Shown here: positions 1 through 7,469 of the stretch, one piece after another | How positions within the stretch are numbered: the stretch's first letter is position 1 | Layout of the letters: the number at the start of each line of letters is the position of its first letter | Assembly (NCBI GenBank): GCA_019247245.1 | Contig: JAFAPF010000267.1 | Location: forward strand, 1 to 13,477 | Length of the DNA stretch: 13,477 nt | Direction of reading: 5' to 3' | Source of the DNA: Rubrobacter sp. | Lineage (GTDB): Bacteria; Actinomycetota; Rubrobacteria; Rubrobacterales; Rubrobacteraceae | Program-made: the position numbers and the translations under genes | Notes under the pieces: model-generated | The model's input: the letters and a program-made list of their open reading frames with translations, nothing else | Told to the model about the DNA's origin: nothing | Databases searched by the model: none

Positions 1-1
1 C

Positions 2-1567
2 CTTGAGGAGGTCATCTCCGCCGTCCGTGAGGCAGAAGTCGAGGCGATCGCGGTGTGTCTCCTTTTCGGGTTTATGTACCCGGATCACGAGAAGCGGGTC
101 GGGGAGGCGCTGCGGGAGGCGTTGCCCAAGGTGCATGTATCGCTCTCGAGCGAAGTGCTGCCAGAGTTTCGGGAGTACGAGCGGTTCTCCACGACCACCA
201 CCGATGCGTACCTGGCACCGAAGCTGGCTACTTACCTTGAGAGTCTGGCCGGCCAGCTCAAGCAGGCCGGCGCGCCGAGCCCGCTGATAATGCAGTCCTC
301 GGGTGGGGTGGTGCGGATAACAGATGCTATCGCGGACGCCGCGGGCTGCATCCTCTCGGGACCGGCAGGCGGGGTCGTAGGCGCGGCGTACATCGGAGAC
401 TTGGGCGGTTACCGGGACCTCCTGACCTTCGACATGGGGGGAACCAGCACGGACGTGGCAGCCGTGGTGGACGGTGAGGCGCAGACGACCACAGAGATGG
501 CGATTGCCGGGGTGCCGATCAAACTTCCCATGGTGGACGTGCACACGGTCAGTGCCGGCGGTGGCTCCATAGCCTGGGCCGACGCGGGTGGCGCATTGCG
601 CGTAGGTCCTCATTCCGCGGGGGCCGAGCCGGGTCCCGCGGCCTATGACGCGGGTGGCGAGGAGCCGACCGTAACCGACGCGAATTTGTTTTTGGGCTAC
701 CTAGCGGACAGAGCCGAGCTCGGCGGGGAGGTAGTGCTCAAGCGCGAGCTCTCGAAGAAGGCTCTCAAGGCCCTGGGTGAGGAGCTGGATCTGGACGCGG
801 AAGAAGGGGCGCTCGGGGTGGTGCGGGTGGCAAACGCGGAAATGCTGCGGGCGTTGCGGGTGATAAGCGTCGAGCGAGGTCTCGATCCGCGGGAGTTCGC
901 CCTCCTGGCCTTCGGTGGAGCGGGTGGGATGCACGCCTGCTCTTTGGCAGAAGAGCTCGGCATAGAGACCGTGCTCATACCCCGCGCGGGTGGCGTTTTG
1001 AGCGCCCTTGGCCTGGCTATCTCCGATCTACGCCGCGACTACGTCCGCCCATACCTCACTAACCTCGAAGATGTGGACGAAGGTGAGTTTGAGGGAAAGT
1101 TCAAAGATATGGAAAGCTCGGCCTCGGAAGACCTCGAAGACCCCGAATACACTCGCCAGGCGGACCTGCGCTATCGCGGGCAGTCCTTCGAGCTAATGGT
1201 AGACGCGGACGGCTCTTTCGAGAAGCTTGAAGAGCGCTTCCACGCCACCCACGAGCAGCGCTACGGTTACCGGATGGACAACGAGCTGGTCGAGATGGTG
1301 AATCTCAGGCTCATCGCTACTGTGGCGGTCGAGAAACCACAGCCAGAGGAGCCCCCGGCGGAGGGCAAGGCGGAGTCGGAACGACGGGAGGTCAACTTCG
1401 ACGGGGAGTGGCAAGAAGTACTGGTCCTGGACCGGGATCGGATGGGCAAGGGTTCCGAGGTGGTCGGTCCGGCGATCGTGGAGTTCAGGGAATCAACCTG
1501 CGTCGTTCGCCCAGGCTGGCAGGGCGCGGTGGATGGTGTGGGCACCCTGGTACTGGAGAAGGAATGA
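2..1567 (+). CDS. hyuA: Hydantoinase/oxoprolinase subunit A (HyuA), 5' truncated by window edge
   Basis: The frame is open from base 2, so the gene begins outside the window. About 521 residues are visible of a family usually near 680-700, which means the N-terminal part of the actin-like ATPase fold is missing. HyuA is the ATP-binding subunit of N-methylhydantoinase, 5-oxoprolinase and related ATP-dependent amidohydrolases. Visible family marks are SSGGVV and the LSGPAGGVVGA stretch, the nucleotide-binding DMGGTSTDVAAV, the SAGGGSIAW segment, and ERGLDPREFALLAFGGAGGMH. A C-terminal beta domain ends in GPAIVEF and VVRPGW. The stop overlaps the start of hyuB (ATGA), so translation is probably coupled. 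GTG at 53 is an internal codon within the conserved domain, not the true start. The substrate (hydantoin, oxoproline or other) cannot be told from sequence. Confidence 0.92.
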   Translation, partial: LEEVISAVREAEVEAIAVCLLFGFMYPDHEKRVGEALREALPKVHVSLSSEVLPEFREYERFSTTTTDAYLAPKLATYLESLAGQLKQAGAPSPLIMQSSGGVVRITDAIADAAGCILSGPAGGVVGAAYIGDLGGYRDLLTFDMGGTSTDVAAVVDGEAQTTTEMAIAGVPIKLPMVDVHTVSAGGGSIAWADAGGALRVGPHSAGAEPGPAAYDAGGEEPTVTDANLFLGYLADRAELGGEVVLKRELSKKALKALGEELDLDAEEGALGVVRVANAEMLRALRVISVERGLDPREFALLAFGGAGGMHACSLAEELGIETVLIPRAGGVLSALGLAISDLRRDYVRPYLTNLEDVDEGEFEGKFKDMESSASEDLEDPEYTRQADLRYRGQSFELMVDADGSFEKLEERFHATHEQRYGYRMDNELVEMVNLRLIATVAVEKPQPEEPPAEGKAESERREVNFDGEWQEVLVLDRDRMGKGSEVVGPAIVEFRESTCVVRPGWQGAVDGVGTLVLEKE

Positions 1568-3105
1568 GCGAGGGAACGTTGGATCCTGTAACGCTCTCGG
1601 TGCTGGCGAGTGCTCTCTCGGGCGTCGCCGAGGAGATGGGGGCGGTCTTGATCCGGGGAGCGTACTCGTCCAACATCAAGGAGCGCCGTGACTGCTCGAC
1701 GGGGCTTTTCGATGAGCGTGGTAAGATGATCGCCCAGGCGGAGCACATCCCAGTCCATCTCGGAGCGATGCCTGAAGCGGTCAAAGCGGTCATGGATAAA
1801 AATCCCGAGCCTGGCGACATCTTCGCCATAAACGATCCCTATTCCGGAGGCACGCATCTGCCGGACATAACGCTCGTCTCGCCACTCGCTCAAGAAGGTG
1901 AGATCATTGGCTACGCCGTAACGCGCGCGCACCACTCGGACGTGGGGGGCATGAGCCCTGGGTCCATGCCTAGCGACTCGCACGAGATTTATCAAGAGGG
2001 CATAATCATCCCACCGGTGCGACTGGTACGCAGTGGGGAGTACGTGCAGGATGTGCTCAGCCTCCTCCTTGCCAACGTCCGCACACCCGGCTTGAGGCGC
2101 GGCGACCTCCGCGCTCAGATCGCCGCAAACAACATCGCCCAGGAGCGCATCGAGGAACTCATGAAACGCCGCGGCAAGGACATTGTGCTCGCCGCCTTCG
2201 AGGAGATTATCTCCTACGCCGAAAAACGCGCCCGCGAGGCCATCCGGAACCTCCCCGACGGGGAGTACACCGCCGACGACTATATGGAAGGCGACGGGGT
2301 GACTGATGAAGACATACCGATCAAAGCGACCCTAACCATACAGGACGACCGTATAACCATAGACTTCGCCGGCACCGCTGAGGCCGTTGATGGCAATGTG
2401 AACTGCCCCTTGCCTGTAACGCGCTCATCTTGCTACTTCGCCCTACGCGTCCTCTTGCCCGGCGACATCCCCGCCAACGCCGGTACCTACATGCCCTTAG
2501 AGATAAAGGCCCCGGAGGGTAGCCTGGTGAACGCCTCTTATCCCTCAGCGGTCGTGGCTGGGAACGTCGAGACGAGCAACCGCATCGCCGACACCGTCCT
2601 GTCTGCCTTCTCTAACTTCGCTCCCGAAACGCTCCCAGCGCAGGGCCAGGGGACGATGAACAACACCATCATCGGCGGTCCGGGCTGGACATACTACGAG
2701 ACCATAGGCGGCGGCCAGGGCGCCAACGAAAAAGGCTCCGGCCCTTCCGGCGTCCACACCAGCATGACGAACACCATGAACACGCCGATAGAGGCCTTCG
2801 AGTTGGAGTACCCCATGCGCGTGGAGCGCTACGAACTCCTCTACGGCTCCGGCGGCGCCGGCAAACACTGGGGCGGTGACGGCATCGTGCGCTCCGTGCG
2901 CATCCTGGAGCCTGCGCGCCTCTCCCTCCTCACCGACCGCCGCCGCCACCCCCCGCAAGGGGCACAGGGTGGAGAGCCTGGAGCGGTCGGCGAGAACCTC
3001 CTGAACGACGAAGAGCTGCCCGCGAAGGTTGGCCGCCGGCTCCAAGAGGGAGACGTTGTCACGGTTAAGACGCCGGGCGGTGGCGGATACGGACGGTACA
3101 CATAG
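1564..3105 (+). CDS. hyuB: Hydantoinase/oxoprolinase subunit B (HyuB)
   Basis: A 513-residue protein, close to the usual 520-580 of the HyuB family. It is the partner of HyuA in ATP-dependent opening of hydantoin- or oxoproline-type rings and is cytoplasmic. Recognisable segments are the N-terminal DPVTLSVLASALSGVAEEMG, RDCSTGLFDERGKMIAQAEHIPVHLG near residues 40-70, and the hallmark NDPYSGGTHLPD near residue 95. The NVNCPLPVTRSSCYFALR segment and a glycine-rich C-terminus (TPGGGGYG) follow. I chose ATG at 1564 because it overlaps the hyuA stop by 4 bases, has GGAG five bases upstream, and gives the family N-terminus. The frame stays open upstream to 1408, but that stretch is inside hyuA and shows no HyuB similarity. 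The gene converges on the beta-propeller gene with only 14 bases between the stops. Confidence 0.94.
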   Translation: MSEGTLDPVTLSVLASALSGVAEEMGAVLIRGAYSSNIKERRDCSTGLFDERGKMIAQAEHIPVHLGAMPEAVKAVMDKNPEPGDIFAINDPYSGGTHLPDITLVSPLAQEGEIIGYAVTRAHHSDVGGMSPGSMPSDSHEIYQEGIIIPPVRLVRSGEYVQDVLSLLLANVRTPGLRRGDLRAQIAANNIAQERIEELMKRRGKDIVLAAFEEIISYAEKRAREAIRNLPDGEYTADDYMEGDGVTDEDIPIKATLTIQDDRITIDFAGTAEAVDGNVNCPLPVTRSSCYFALRVLLPGDIPANAGTYMPLEIKAPEGSLVNASYPSAVVAGNVETSNRIADTVLSAFSNFAPETLPAQGQGTMNNTIIGGPGWTYYETIGGGQGANEKGSGPSGVHTSMTNTMNTPIEAFELEYPMRVERYELLYGSGGAGKHWGGDGIVRSVRILEPARLSLLTDRRRHPPQGAQGGEPGAVGENLLNDEELPAKVGRRLQEGDVVTVKTPGGGGYGRYT

Positions 3106-3119
3106 TCAGTCGCCAGCTA

Positions 3120-4421
3120 TCAGCGATAAACGCCGTTGTGCCCGAGGCTGAAGCGTCCGGGGTTGGGGAAGTAGGCGAGACCATGCGGCTCGGTTCCGGT
3201 GTAGATCGTAGCCAGCGATTTACCATTGGTCGTATCCAACACGTAGACCGCACCATCGTAGCGCCCGGAGACCCAGAGCTGCCGACCGTCGGGTGAGATC
3301 TGCAGCATGTCCGGGGTGCCACCGGCGTACCACGTGTCGACGACCTTGCGCTTCGCGAAGTCTATGACCGAGATGGTTCCTTCGAGGCGGTTGCTTACAT
3401 ACAAATACTTCGTGTCCCTGGACACTTGCAGGCCATGCGCCCCTTCGCCCGTGGGTATGAAATCGACCTGTTTCATAGTGTCACCGTCGATGAGGGACAC
3501 GCCCATGGTGCCCTGATTGGCGACATAGAAGACCGAACCGTCGGGGGACAGCTTGATATCAATCGGTAGCCCACCGACGTCAGCGTAGTCAACTAGCTCC
3601 ATCTTATTCGTGTCGATTTTCGATACGACCCCGCTCCACTCGCTGCTGGCCAAGAAATAGCTACCGTCTTTGGAGAAGTCGAGATGATCCACACCCGGCC
3701 AGGGTATATAGACGCTCCCTAATAAGTCCCACGTCTTCGGGTCGCGGAACCCTATCCGCTGAAGACGTTCGGCCACCACGATCGCCTTGCTCCCGTCGGG
3801 ACTGAAGTAGAAATTGTAGGGAAAGGTAACCGATTTCCTATCCGACGGGCGGCCGGTTTGGGGATCTATAACCGTAAACGAATTCGATGCCTCGTTGTTG
3901 ACGTACAACGTGCTCATGTCCCACGAGGGTGTAACGTGGTACGGAAGCTGCTCCACCGCGAAGCTGTCTATGATCTGGAAGGTCTTGGGGTCGATAACCT
4001 CGACTTCATTCCTCGTGACATCTGGGACATAGACTCTCTCGGGTAGATTAGCTAACGACTCCTTGACTTGTCCGGACATCGTCGCGGCGTAGACGTTATC
4101 CGATGGCTCCTCGGAAGCGGTGGTTCCTTGCTCCTCTTGGGCTTCCGACTGATCGTTTCCGGCTTCTTGATCATCTTTTGTCGGCAGCTGGCCAGGCGCG
4201 GCGGACGGCTCGCTCTTGAAAGGCGAGTACGTTTCGGAAAACTCGATGAGCGATCCGCTCCCGGAAGACGAGTACTCTATGAAATAGTAAGCAGCGAACA
4301 TAGCCATGACGAGAACCGCTACGGAGACAACAGCTAGCCGCCTTCTTCTCCTGCGTGCGTAGGCCTTCCGCTTCATCTTGCGAGTAGCTTCTTCGAGAAC
4401 CCTGGGCTTCTCTTTCAACAT
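3120..4421 (-). CDS. Membrane-anchored YVTN-type beta-propeller protein
   Basis: A 433-residue protein. The N-terminus is strongly basic (seven arginines around residues 20-28), followed by a hydrophobic segment at about 29-48. This looks like a signal anchor with the rest outside the membrane. A low-complexity Ser/Gly/Glu/Gln linker runs to about residue 125. Repeated blades follow with the YVTN pattern: YVPDVTRNEVEVIDPKT, LYVNNEASNSFTVIDPQTG, FYVANQGTMGVSLIDGDT, LYVSNRLEGTISVID and LWVSGRYDGAVYVLDTTNG. Such proteins (YncE-like, 40-residue YVTN repeats) are surface or periplasmic scaffolds, and ligand or activity cannot be read from the repeats. I chose ATG at 4421, which has GGGGGA six bases upstream. 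An internal ATG at residue 16 would keep the whole anchor. The gene appears monocistronic. The nearest upstream gene on this strand, the oxidase, ends 524 bases away. Confidence 0.85.
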   Translation of the reverse strand: MLKEKPRVLEEATRKMKRKAYARRRRRRLAVVSVAVLVMAMFAAYYFIEYSSSGSGSLIEFSETYSPFKSEPSAAPGQLPTKDDQEAGNDQSEAQEEQGTTASEEPSDNVYAATMSGQVKESLANLPERVYVPDVTRNEVEVIDPKTFQIIDSFAVEQLPYHVTPSWDMSTLYVNNEASNSFTVIDPQTGRPSDRKSVTFPYNFYFSPDGSKAIVVAERLQRIGFRDPKTWDLLGSVYIPWPGVDHLDFSKDGSYFLASSEWSGVVSKIDTNKMELVDYADVGGLPIDIKLSPDGSVFYVANQGTMGVSLIDGDTMKQVDFIPTGEGAHGLQVSRDTKYLYVSNRLEGTISVIDFAKRKVVDTWYAGGTPDMLQISPDGRQLWVSGRYDGAVYVLDTTNGKSLATIYTGTEPHGLAYFPNPGRFSLGHNGVYR

Positions 4422-4422
4422 T

Positions 4423-4433
4423 GGGGGTCCCCC
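4423..4433 (-). promoter_or_regulatory. Ribosome-binding site of the propeller gene inside a G/C palindrome
   Basis: On the minus strand the bases just before the ATG at 4421 read GGGGGACCCCCA. The GGGGGA is the only Shine-Dalgarno-like element and sits about six bases from the start, which supports that start. The same bases form an almost perfect palindrome: GGGG and CCCC can pair around a three-base loop. Base pairing could mask the ribosome site, which would lower translation. That consequence is inference. Confidence 0.4.
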
Positions 4434-4926
4434 GAAGCGCTTGTCGTTCTACCCAGCGTATTTCTCGCGCGCCCAGGTTCGTGAAGCAGGTCGATACCGT
4501 CCCCCTCGTAGCGTAGCTCGTTCCCGATCAACAGACTCGCCAGCCCATCCTCTGTCCGGCGGCAAAATTACGAATCGCTCTCCTCAAACTCTCCCTCACC
4601 GTAACTCCACGGGTCTCTCGGGACGCAACGCTTCCCTAAAATCTCTCCAACCTGTGCAAAGTACCCATTCTTGCCTTACCAAGAGCATAGCTTATCTTAA
4701 GCGTACCTCGAAGGCTACCCCGAAGAGGCATATTAGACTACATCCTGCGAGGATTTGCGGTAGATCCACAAGACCTATGCACCCCGATCTGCAGAAAGCC
4801 TCACGACGCGGGTTCAGCCTTATTACGTTTTCGAGGCGAACTACTCCGTTGTGTGCACGTTCGAACGACTCACCGGCAGTAGAACGTGGTTACAGAATGC
4901 TCTCTTATTTTGCGCTTCTAGCGAAC

Positions 4927-4942
4927 AGGGCATGCTTGCCCT
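4927..4942 (-). terminator. Possible weak terminator hairpin after the L-2-hydroxyglutarate oxidase gene
   Basis: A perfect inverted repeat (AGGGCA, loop of four, TGCCCT) begins three bases after the TGA of the oxidase gene, reading on the minus strand. No run of T follows it (GTTCGCTAGAAG), so it is not a classic intrinsic terminator. It could be a transcript-end stabilising hairpin or a chance palindrome. Confidence 0.3.
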
Positions 4943-4945
4943 ACC

Positions 4946-6151
4946 TCACCTCCCCTGCGCACGTCGGATGGCACATTGAGCCACGGTGTGGCCAATGCAG
5001 ATCGAAGCCGTCGCCGCCGGGGAAGGAGCATTCAAGACGTGAACGCTGTTCTTACCTTCAGCGATTAGAAAGTCGTCAACCAACCTGCCGTTCTTCGTCA
5101 GCGCCTGCGCCCGGACGCCAGCAAAGGCGGGTACAAGGTCGTTTTCCACGACGTCCGGGATCAGCCTGCGCAAGGCCCGCACGAACGCCCTTTTGCTCAG
5201 GGAGCGTAAGATCTCACCTGTACCCGTCTGCCAGTTCCTCCCTGCAAGCCGCCAGAAGGCCGAGCACACGAGTATCTCACCGAGGTCCTTGAGATTCACG
5301 TCTGTCTTTTTATAACCCTCGCGGGCTAGGGCCAAAACCGCGTTCGGGCCCGCTTCGACCTCGCCCCCGATAGTACGGGTAAAGTGGATCCCCAGAAACG
5401 GGAAATCCGGATTCGGGACTGGGTACAAGAGGTTCCTTACCAAGCCCCGCCTTTCAGGTACGAGCTCATAGTACTCACCCCGGAACGGTACTATCCTAAC
5501 TCCCGCCTCCACCCCTGAGAGCCGGGCGATCCGGTCGCAGTGGAGGCCGGTGCAATTCACAAGCACCTGGGCTCGAAAGGACCCGCTACTGGTGTGTAGC
5601 TCTACGCCGTCTCCTGTCGTCCGAACGCCTTCGACACTGACACCCGTACGCAACGTGCCATCTCTCTTCGCGACATCCCAGGCTAAAGCTTCGGCGACAC
5701 ATGAATAGTCAACAATCCCGGTCTCTGGCACGTAGAGAGCTGCCAAACCCGCCGCATGCGGTTCCAACGACTCAAGCTCCTCCGGTCCGATCTTCTCGAC
5801 CTCAAGCCCGTTCGTTAGACCCCGCTCGTAAAGACTCCTAAGAAGCGGTATCTCCTCAGGCTTCGTTGCCACGATGACCTTGCCGCAGATCTCGTACGCA
5901 ACGCCTTGCTCCTGGCAAAACTCCACGAGCGCCGCCACGCCCTCTCTCGAGAAACGAGCTTTGAGGCTACTCGGTCTGTAGTAGACACCGCTATGGATCA
6001 CACCGCTGTTGTGACCGGTCTGGTGCCGCGCCCAGCCCTCCTCCTTCTCCAGCACTAGAACGCCGGCGTCAGGGCACCGGCGCAGCAAGTTCCAAGCGGT
6101 CGAGAGGCCGATGATGCCGCCGCCCACCACCGCGAAGTCGTACCCCTTCAC
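4946..6151 (-). CDS. lhgO: L-2-hydroxyglutarate oxidase (LhgO family)
   Basis: A 401-residue protein of the FAD-dependent DAO family, close to the 422 residues of E. coli LhgO. The enzyme oxidises L-2-hydroxyglutarate to 2-oxoglutarate and passes electrons to the membrane quinone pool or to oxygen. Evidence is the N-terminal dinucleotide-binding motif VVGGGIIGLSTAWN with glycines near 10, 12 and 15, then the family signature HQTGHNSGVIHSGVYY near residues 43-58. Further marks are a second FAD-contact region LVNCTGLHCDRIA, PFRGEYYEL, and the C-terminal LNAPSPAATASICIG. I chose GTG at 6151 because GAGGAGG lies six bases upstream. The ATG four bases before it is out of frame and no upstream in-frame start exists. 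It appears monocistronic and is divergent from the zinc-ribbon gene at 6335. Other FAD-dependent oxidoreductases of this superfamily are possible but less likely given the signature. Confidence 0.9.
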   Translation of the reverse strand: MKGYDFAVVGGGIIGLSTAWNLLRRCPDAGVLVLEKEEGWARHQTGHNSGVIHSGVYYRPSSLKARFSREGVAALVEFCQEQGVAYEICGKVIVATKPEEIPLLRSLYERGLTNGLEVEKIGPEELESLEPHAAGLAALYVPETGIVDYSCVAEALAWDVAKRDGTLRTGVSVEGVRTTGDGVELHTSSGSFRAQVLVNCTGLHCDRIARLSGVEAGVRIVPFRGEYYELVPERRGLVRNLLYPVPNPDFPFLGIHFTRTIGGEVEAGPNAVLALAREGYKKTDVNLKDLGEILVCSAFWRLAGRNWQTGTGEILRSLSKRAFVRALRRLIPDVVENDLVPAFAGVRAQALTKNGRLVDDFLIAEGKNSVHVLNAPSPAATASICIGHTVAQCAIRRAQGR

Positions 6152-6157
6152 CCATAC

Positions 6158-6164
6158 CCTCCTC
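6158..6164 (-). promoter_or_regulatory. Shine-Dalgarno site deciding the GTG start of the L-2-hydroxyglutarate oxidase gene
   Basis: On the minus strand GAGGAGG is followed by GTATGG and then GTG AAG GGG. The spacing favours the GTG at 6151 over the out-of-frame ATG in the spacer. Confidence 0.7.
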
Positions 6165-6267
6165 TTCGTACATGCGGTTATGGTCTCATGTTAGCGCGAC
6201 ACAGTTTCGAAGAACCGAGAGCACCTTACTTCACGACCCTGACCCACATAAGCACCTTGAGCCCGCT

Positions 6268-6289
6268 CCGGAGATCTGCGGGTCTCCGG
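6268..6289. repeat. Inverted repeat with UGCG loop upstream of the zinc-ribbon gene
   Basis: CCGGAGATC and GGTCTCCGG flank the four bases TGCG. Nine pairs form if one T-G wobble is allowed, and the outer seven are perfect. It lies between the divergent oxidase and zinc-ribbon genes. A TAGAAT hexamer (6290-6295) abuts its right side and could be the -10 of the plus-strand gene, which would place the palindrome across its -35 to -12 interval as an operator would be. No gene ends here on the plus strand, so a terminator is unlikely. Confidence 0.4.
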
Positions 6290-6334
6290 TAGAATCTAGT
6301 CCGTAGGTACGAAACTCTTCCCAGAGGTGGTACG

Positions 6335-6550
6335 TTGACCATAGAAGTTACGGGCGGCATCGTCGTAAGAGAACGGGGTACGGTGGTGACCTACCGTCAG
6401 AAGTGCGAAGAATGCGGCTACGTCTATGATTACGACAAGACCACCATCGTCCCCGCCTACTCTACCCGTAGCGCCAGGAACTTCACCTGTCCTGAGTGCG
6501 GCAATCATCAGGAGGTGTCGTTAAGGCATTACAACCCCACTCGGCAGTAA
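6335..6550 (+). CDS. Small zinc-ribbon protein of unknown function
   Basis: A 71-residue protein with four cysteines in two CxxC pairs (C24/C27 in KCEECGYVYDY and C52/C55 in FTCPECGNHQEV). This is the layout of a single zinc ribbon, as in small nucleic-acid- or protein-binding proteins. The first 20 residues are a beta-rich segment (MTIEVTGGIVVRERGTVVTY). I chose TTG at 6335 because AGAGGTGG lies four bases upstream and no other start in frame has a ribosome site. The gene is divergent from the L-2-hydroxyglutarate oxidase gene. Its last 68 bases overlap, tail to tail, the C-terminal end of the serine recombinase, which is unusual and may mark an insertion junction. Function is not recognised. 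Confidence 0.75.
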   Translation: MTIEVTGGIVVRERGTVVTYRQKCEECGYVYDYDKTTIVPAYSTRSARNFTCPECGNHQEVSLRHYNPTRQ

Positions 6551-7469
6551 GAGTACCGTCGCGATAGGCGAAGACACGCAAGCACATCATCTTGTAGACG
6601 CGATTCTTCTCTTCCGGCGAAAGTTCGGCTAGCCCCTGCGGTACAAGGGAAGCATATTGCGAGATGAGGGCTTCTTTGCTGCACTTGATGTCTTTGAGGC
6701 GCATAAGACGCGAGCGTGCAGCTTCTAGTTGATCCTTTGCCGCAATACGAGCATCCTCTAGCTCGGCCCTCTTGGCGCGGAACTGTTCTGTTGTCACGTC
6801 CCCGTCCAGATGCAGGTTGAGCAAGCGCTCTTGCTTAGTGTTTATGTCGGCAATTCTTTTGAGCCACGAAGCTTCATCTGCACCCCTCGGAGCTGGCTGA
6901 CGCTCGCTCTCTAGCATCTTTTCGAGTCCCTGCGTAAGTCGATAGGGATTCGTGAGTATCTCGCTCACGAACTCCCAAACCTGTCCCCCAGCTTCTTCCG
7001 CCCGTACGGTGTGACTCATGGAACACGGTTTCTCTACCCCACCGTTGTAGCGTCCCGGACAACGATAGTAGCCTCGGCCTTTCGCACGAATATAGTTTAC
7101 GCTCATTGCCCTACTGCACTCCGCACACCTTATCACGCCACCAGTAAGCTCCCACACCATATCACCAGCATTGGAGGACCACTCGTTTTCCTTTATGGCT
7201 TCCCTCGCAGCAAAAACCCACTCCTTGGGTATTCTGGCGTCTGGGACGGGGACGGCCACCCGATCCTCCCTAGGAGCAGGCATGCTCTTCTTGGTTTTTC
7301 TGTAACGTGTCGTACCGTCCGGAGTAACCTCGCGTCTCTGCGAGTAAACGTGGCGTTCCTTCCCGTACCACCACACGCCGTTAATTCCGTAAGGGGTCGA
7401 GGGAAGATGCCACTTCGGGCGAGACCAGAGCAGAGACTTCCTCAAAGCTGTGGGAGAGATATACGTCAT
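6483..7469 (-). CDS. C-terminal part of frameshifted large serine recombinase
   Basis: This frame carries the rest of the recombinase begun at 8166. Recombinase-like sequence is recognisable from about YGINGVWWYGKERHV, just past the shift. The first 23 or so residues of the open frame are an out-of-frame artefact. Next comes the zinc-ribbon domain of large serine recombinases (IRCAECSRAMSVNYI then YYRCPGRYNGG and CSM). A charged coiled-coil follows (ADINTKQERLLNLHLDGDVTTEQFRAKRAELEDARIA is one continuous helical run). The end is the usual SPEEKNRVYKMMCLRVFAYRDGTL. All expected C-terminal parts are present, so the frameshift is the only visible lesion. No start with a good ribosome site begins this half, so as a separate protein it is unlikely to be made. 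Its stop lies inside the 3' end of the zinc-ribbon gene on the other strand. Confidence 0.75.
   Translation of the reverse strand: MTYISPTALRKSLLWSRPKWHLPSTPYGINGVWWYGKERHVYSQRREVTPDGTTRYRKTKKSMPAPREDRVAVPVPDARIPKEWVFAAREAIKENEWSSNAGDMVWELTGGVIRCAECSRAMSVNYIRAKGRGYYRCPGRYNGGVEKPCSMSHTVRAEEAGGQVWEFVSEILTNPYRLTQGLEKMLESERQPAPRGADEASWLKRIADINTKQERLLNLHLDGDVTTEQFRAKRAELEDARIAAKDQLEAARSRLMRLKDIKCSKEALISQYASLVPQGLAELSPEEKNRVYKMMCLRVFAYRDGTLTAEWGCNALTTPPDDCRTQDR

Larger units (their letters stand above)
4422..4945. other. 524-base region without recognisable gene
   Basis: This stretch lies between the start of the propeller gene and the stop of the L-2-hydroxyglutarate oxidase gene, both on the minus strand. 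It is visibly less GC-rich than the genes around it and pyrimidine-rich on the plus strand. A long plus-strand frame crosses it, but that frame continues as an antisense shadow of the oxidase gene, has no start with a ribosome site, and resembles no family I know. I see no tRNA. It must carry the promoter of the propeller gene. I could find only weak -10-like hexamers on the minus strand and do not call one. A small hairpin sits at its oxidase end and a G5-A-C5 palindrome at its propeller end. Confidence 0.5.

Noticed and set aside
1267..1995. A 242-codon minus-strand frame across the hyuA/hyuB junction
   Set aside because: It is antisense to two conserved genes with clear family motifs. Long antisense frames are expected at this GC content.
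4855..4875. A TTCGAAC-containing segment suggestive of a tRNA T-arm
   Set aside because: The flanking bases do not form a T-stem, and no anticodon or acceptor arm could be built on either strand.
4378..5292. A 304-codon plus-strand open frame
   Set aside because: Its second half is antisense to the clearly real L-2-hydroxyglutarate oxidase gene and its start lies in the propeller gene. It has low-complexity Arg/Ser/Pro composition and no ribosome site, so it is a shadow in GC-rich DNA.
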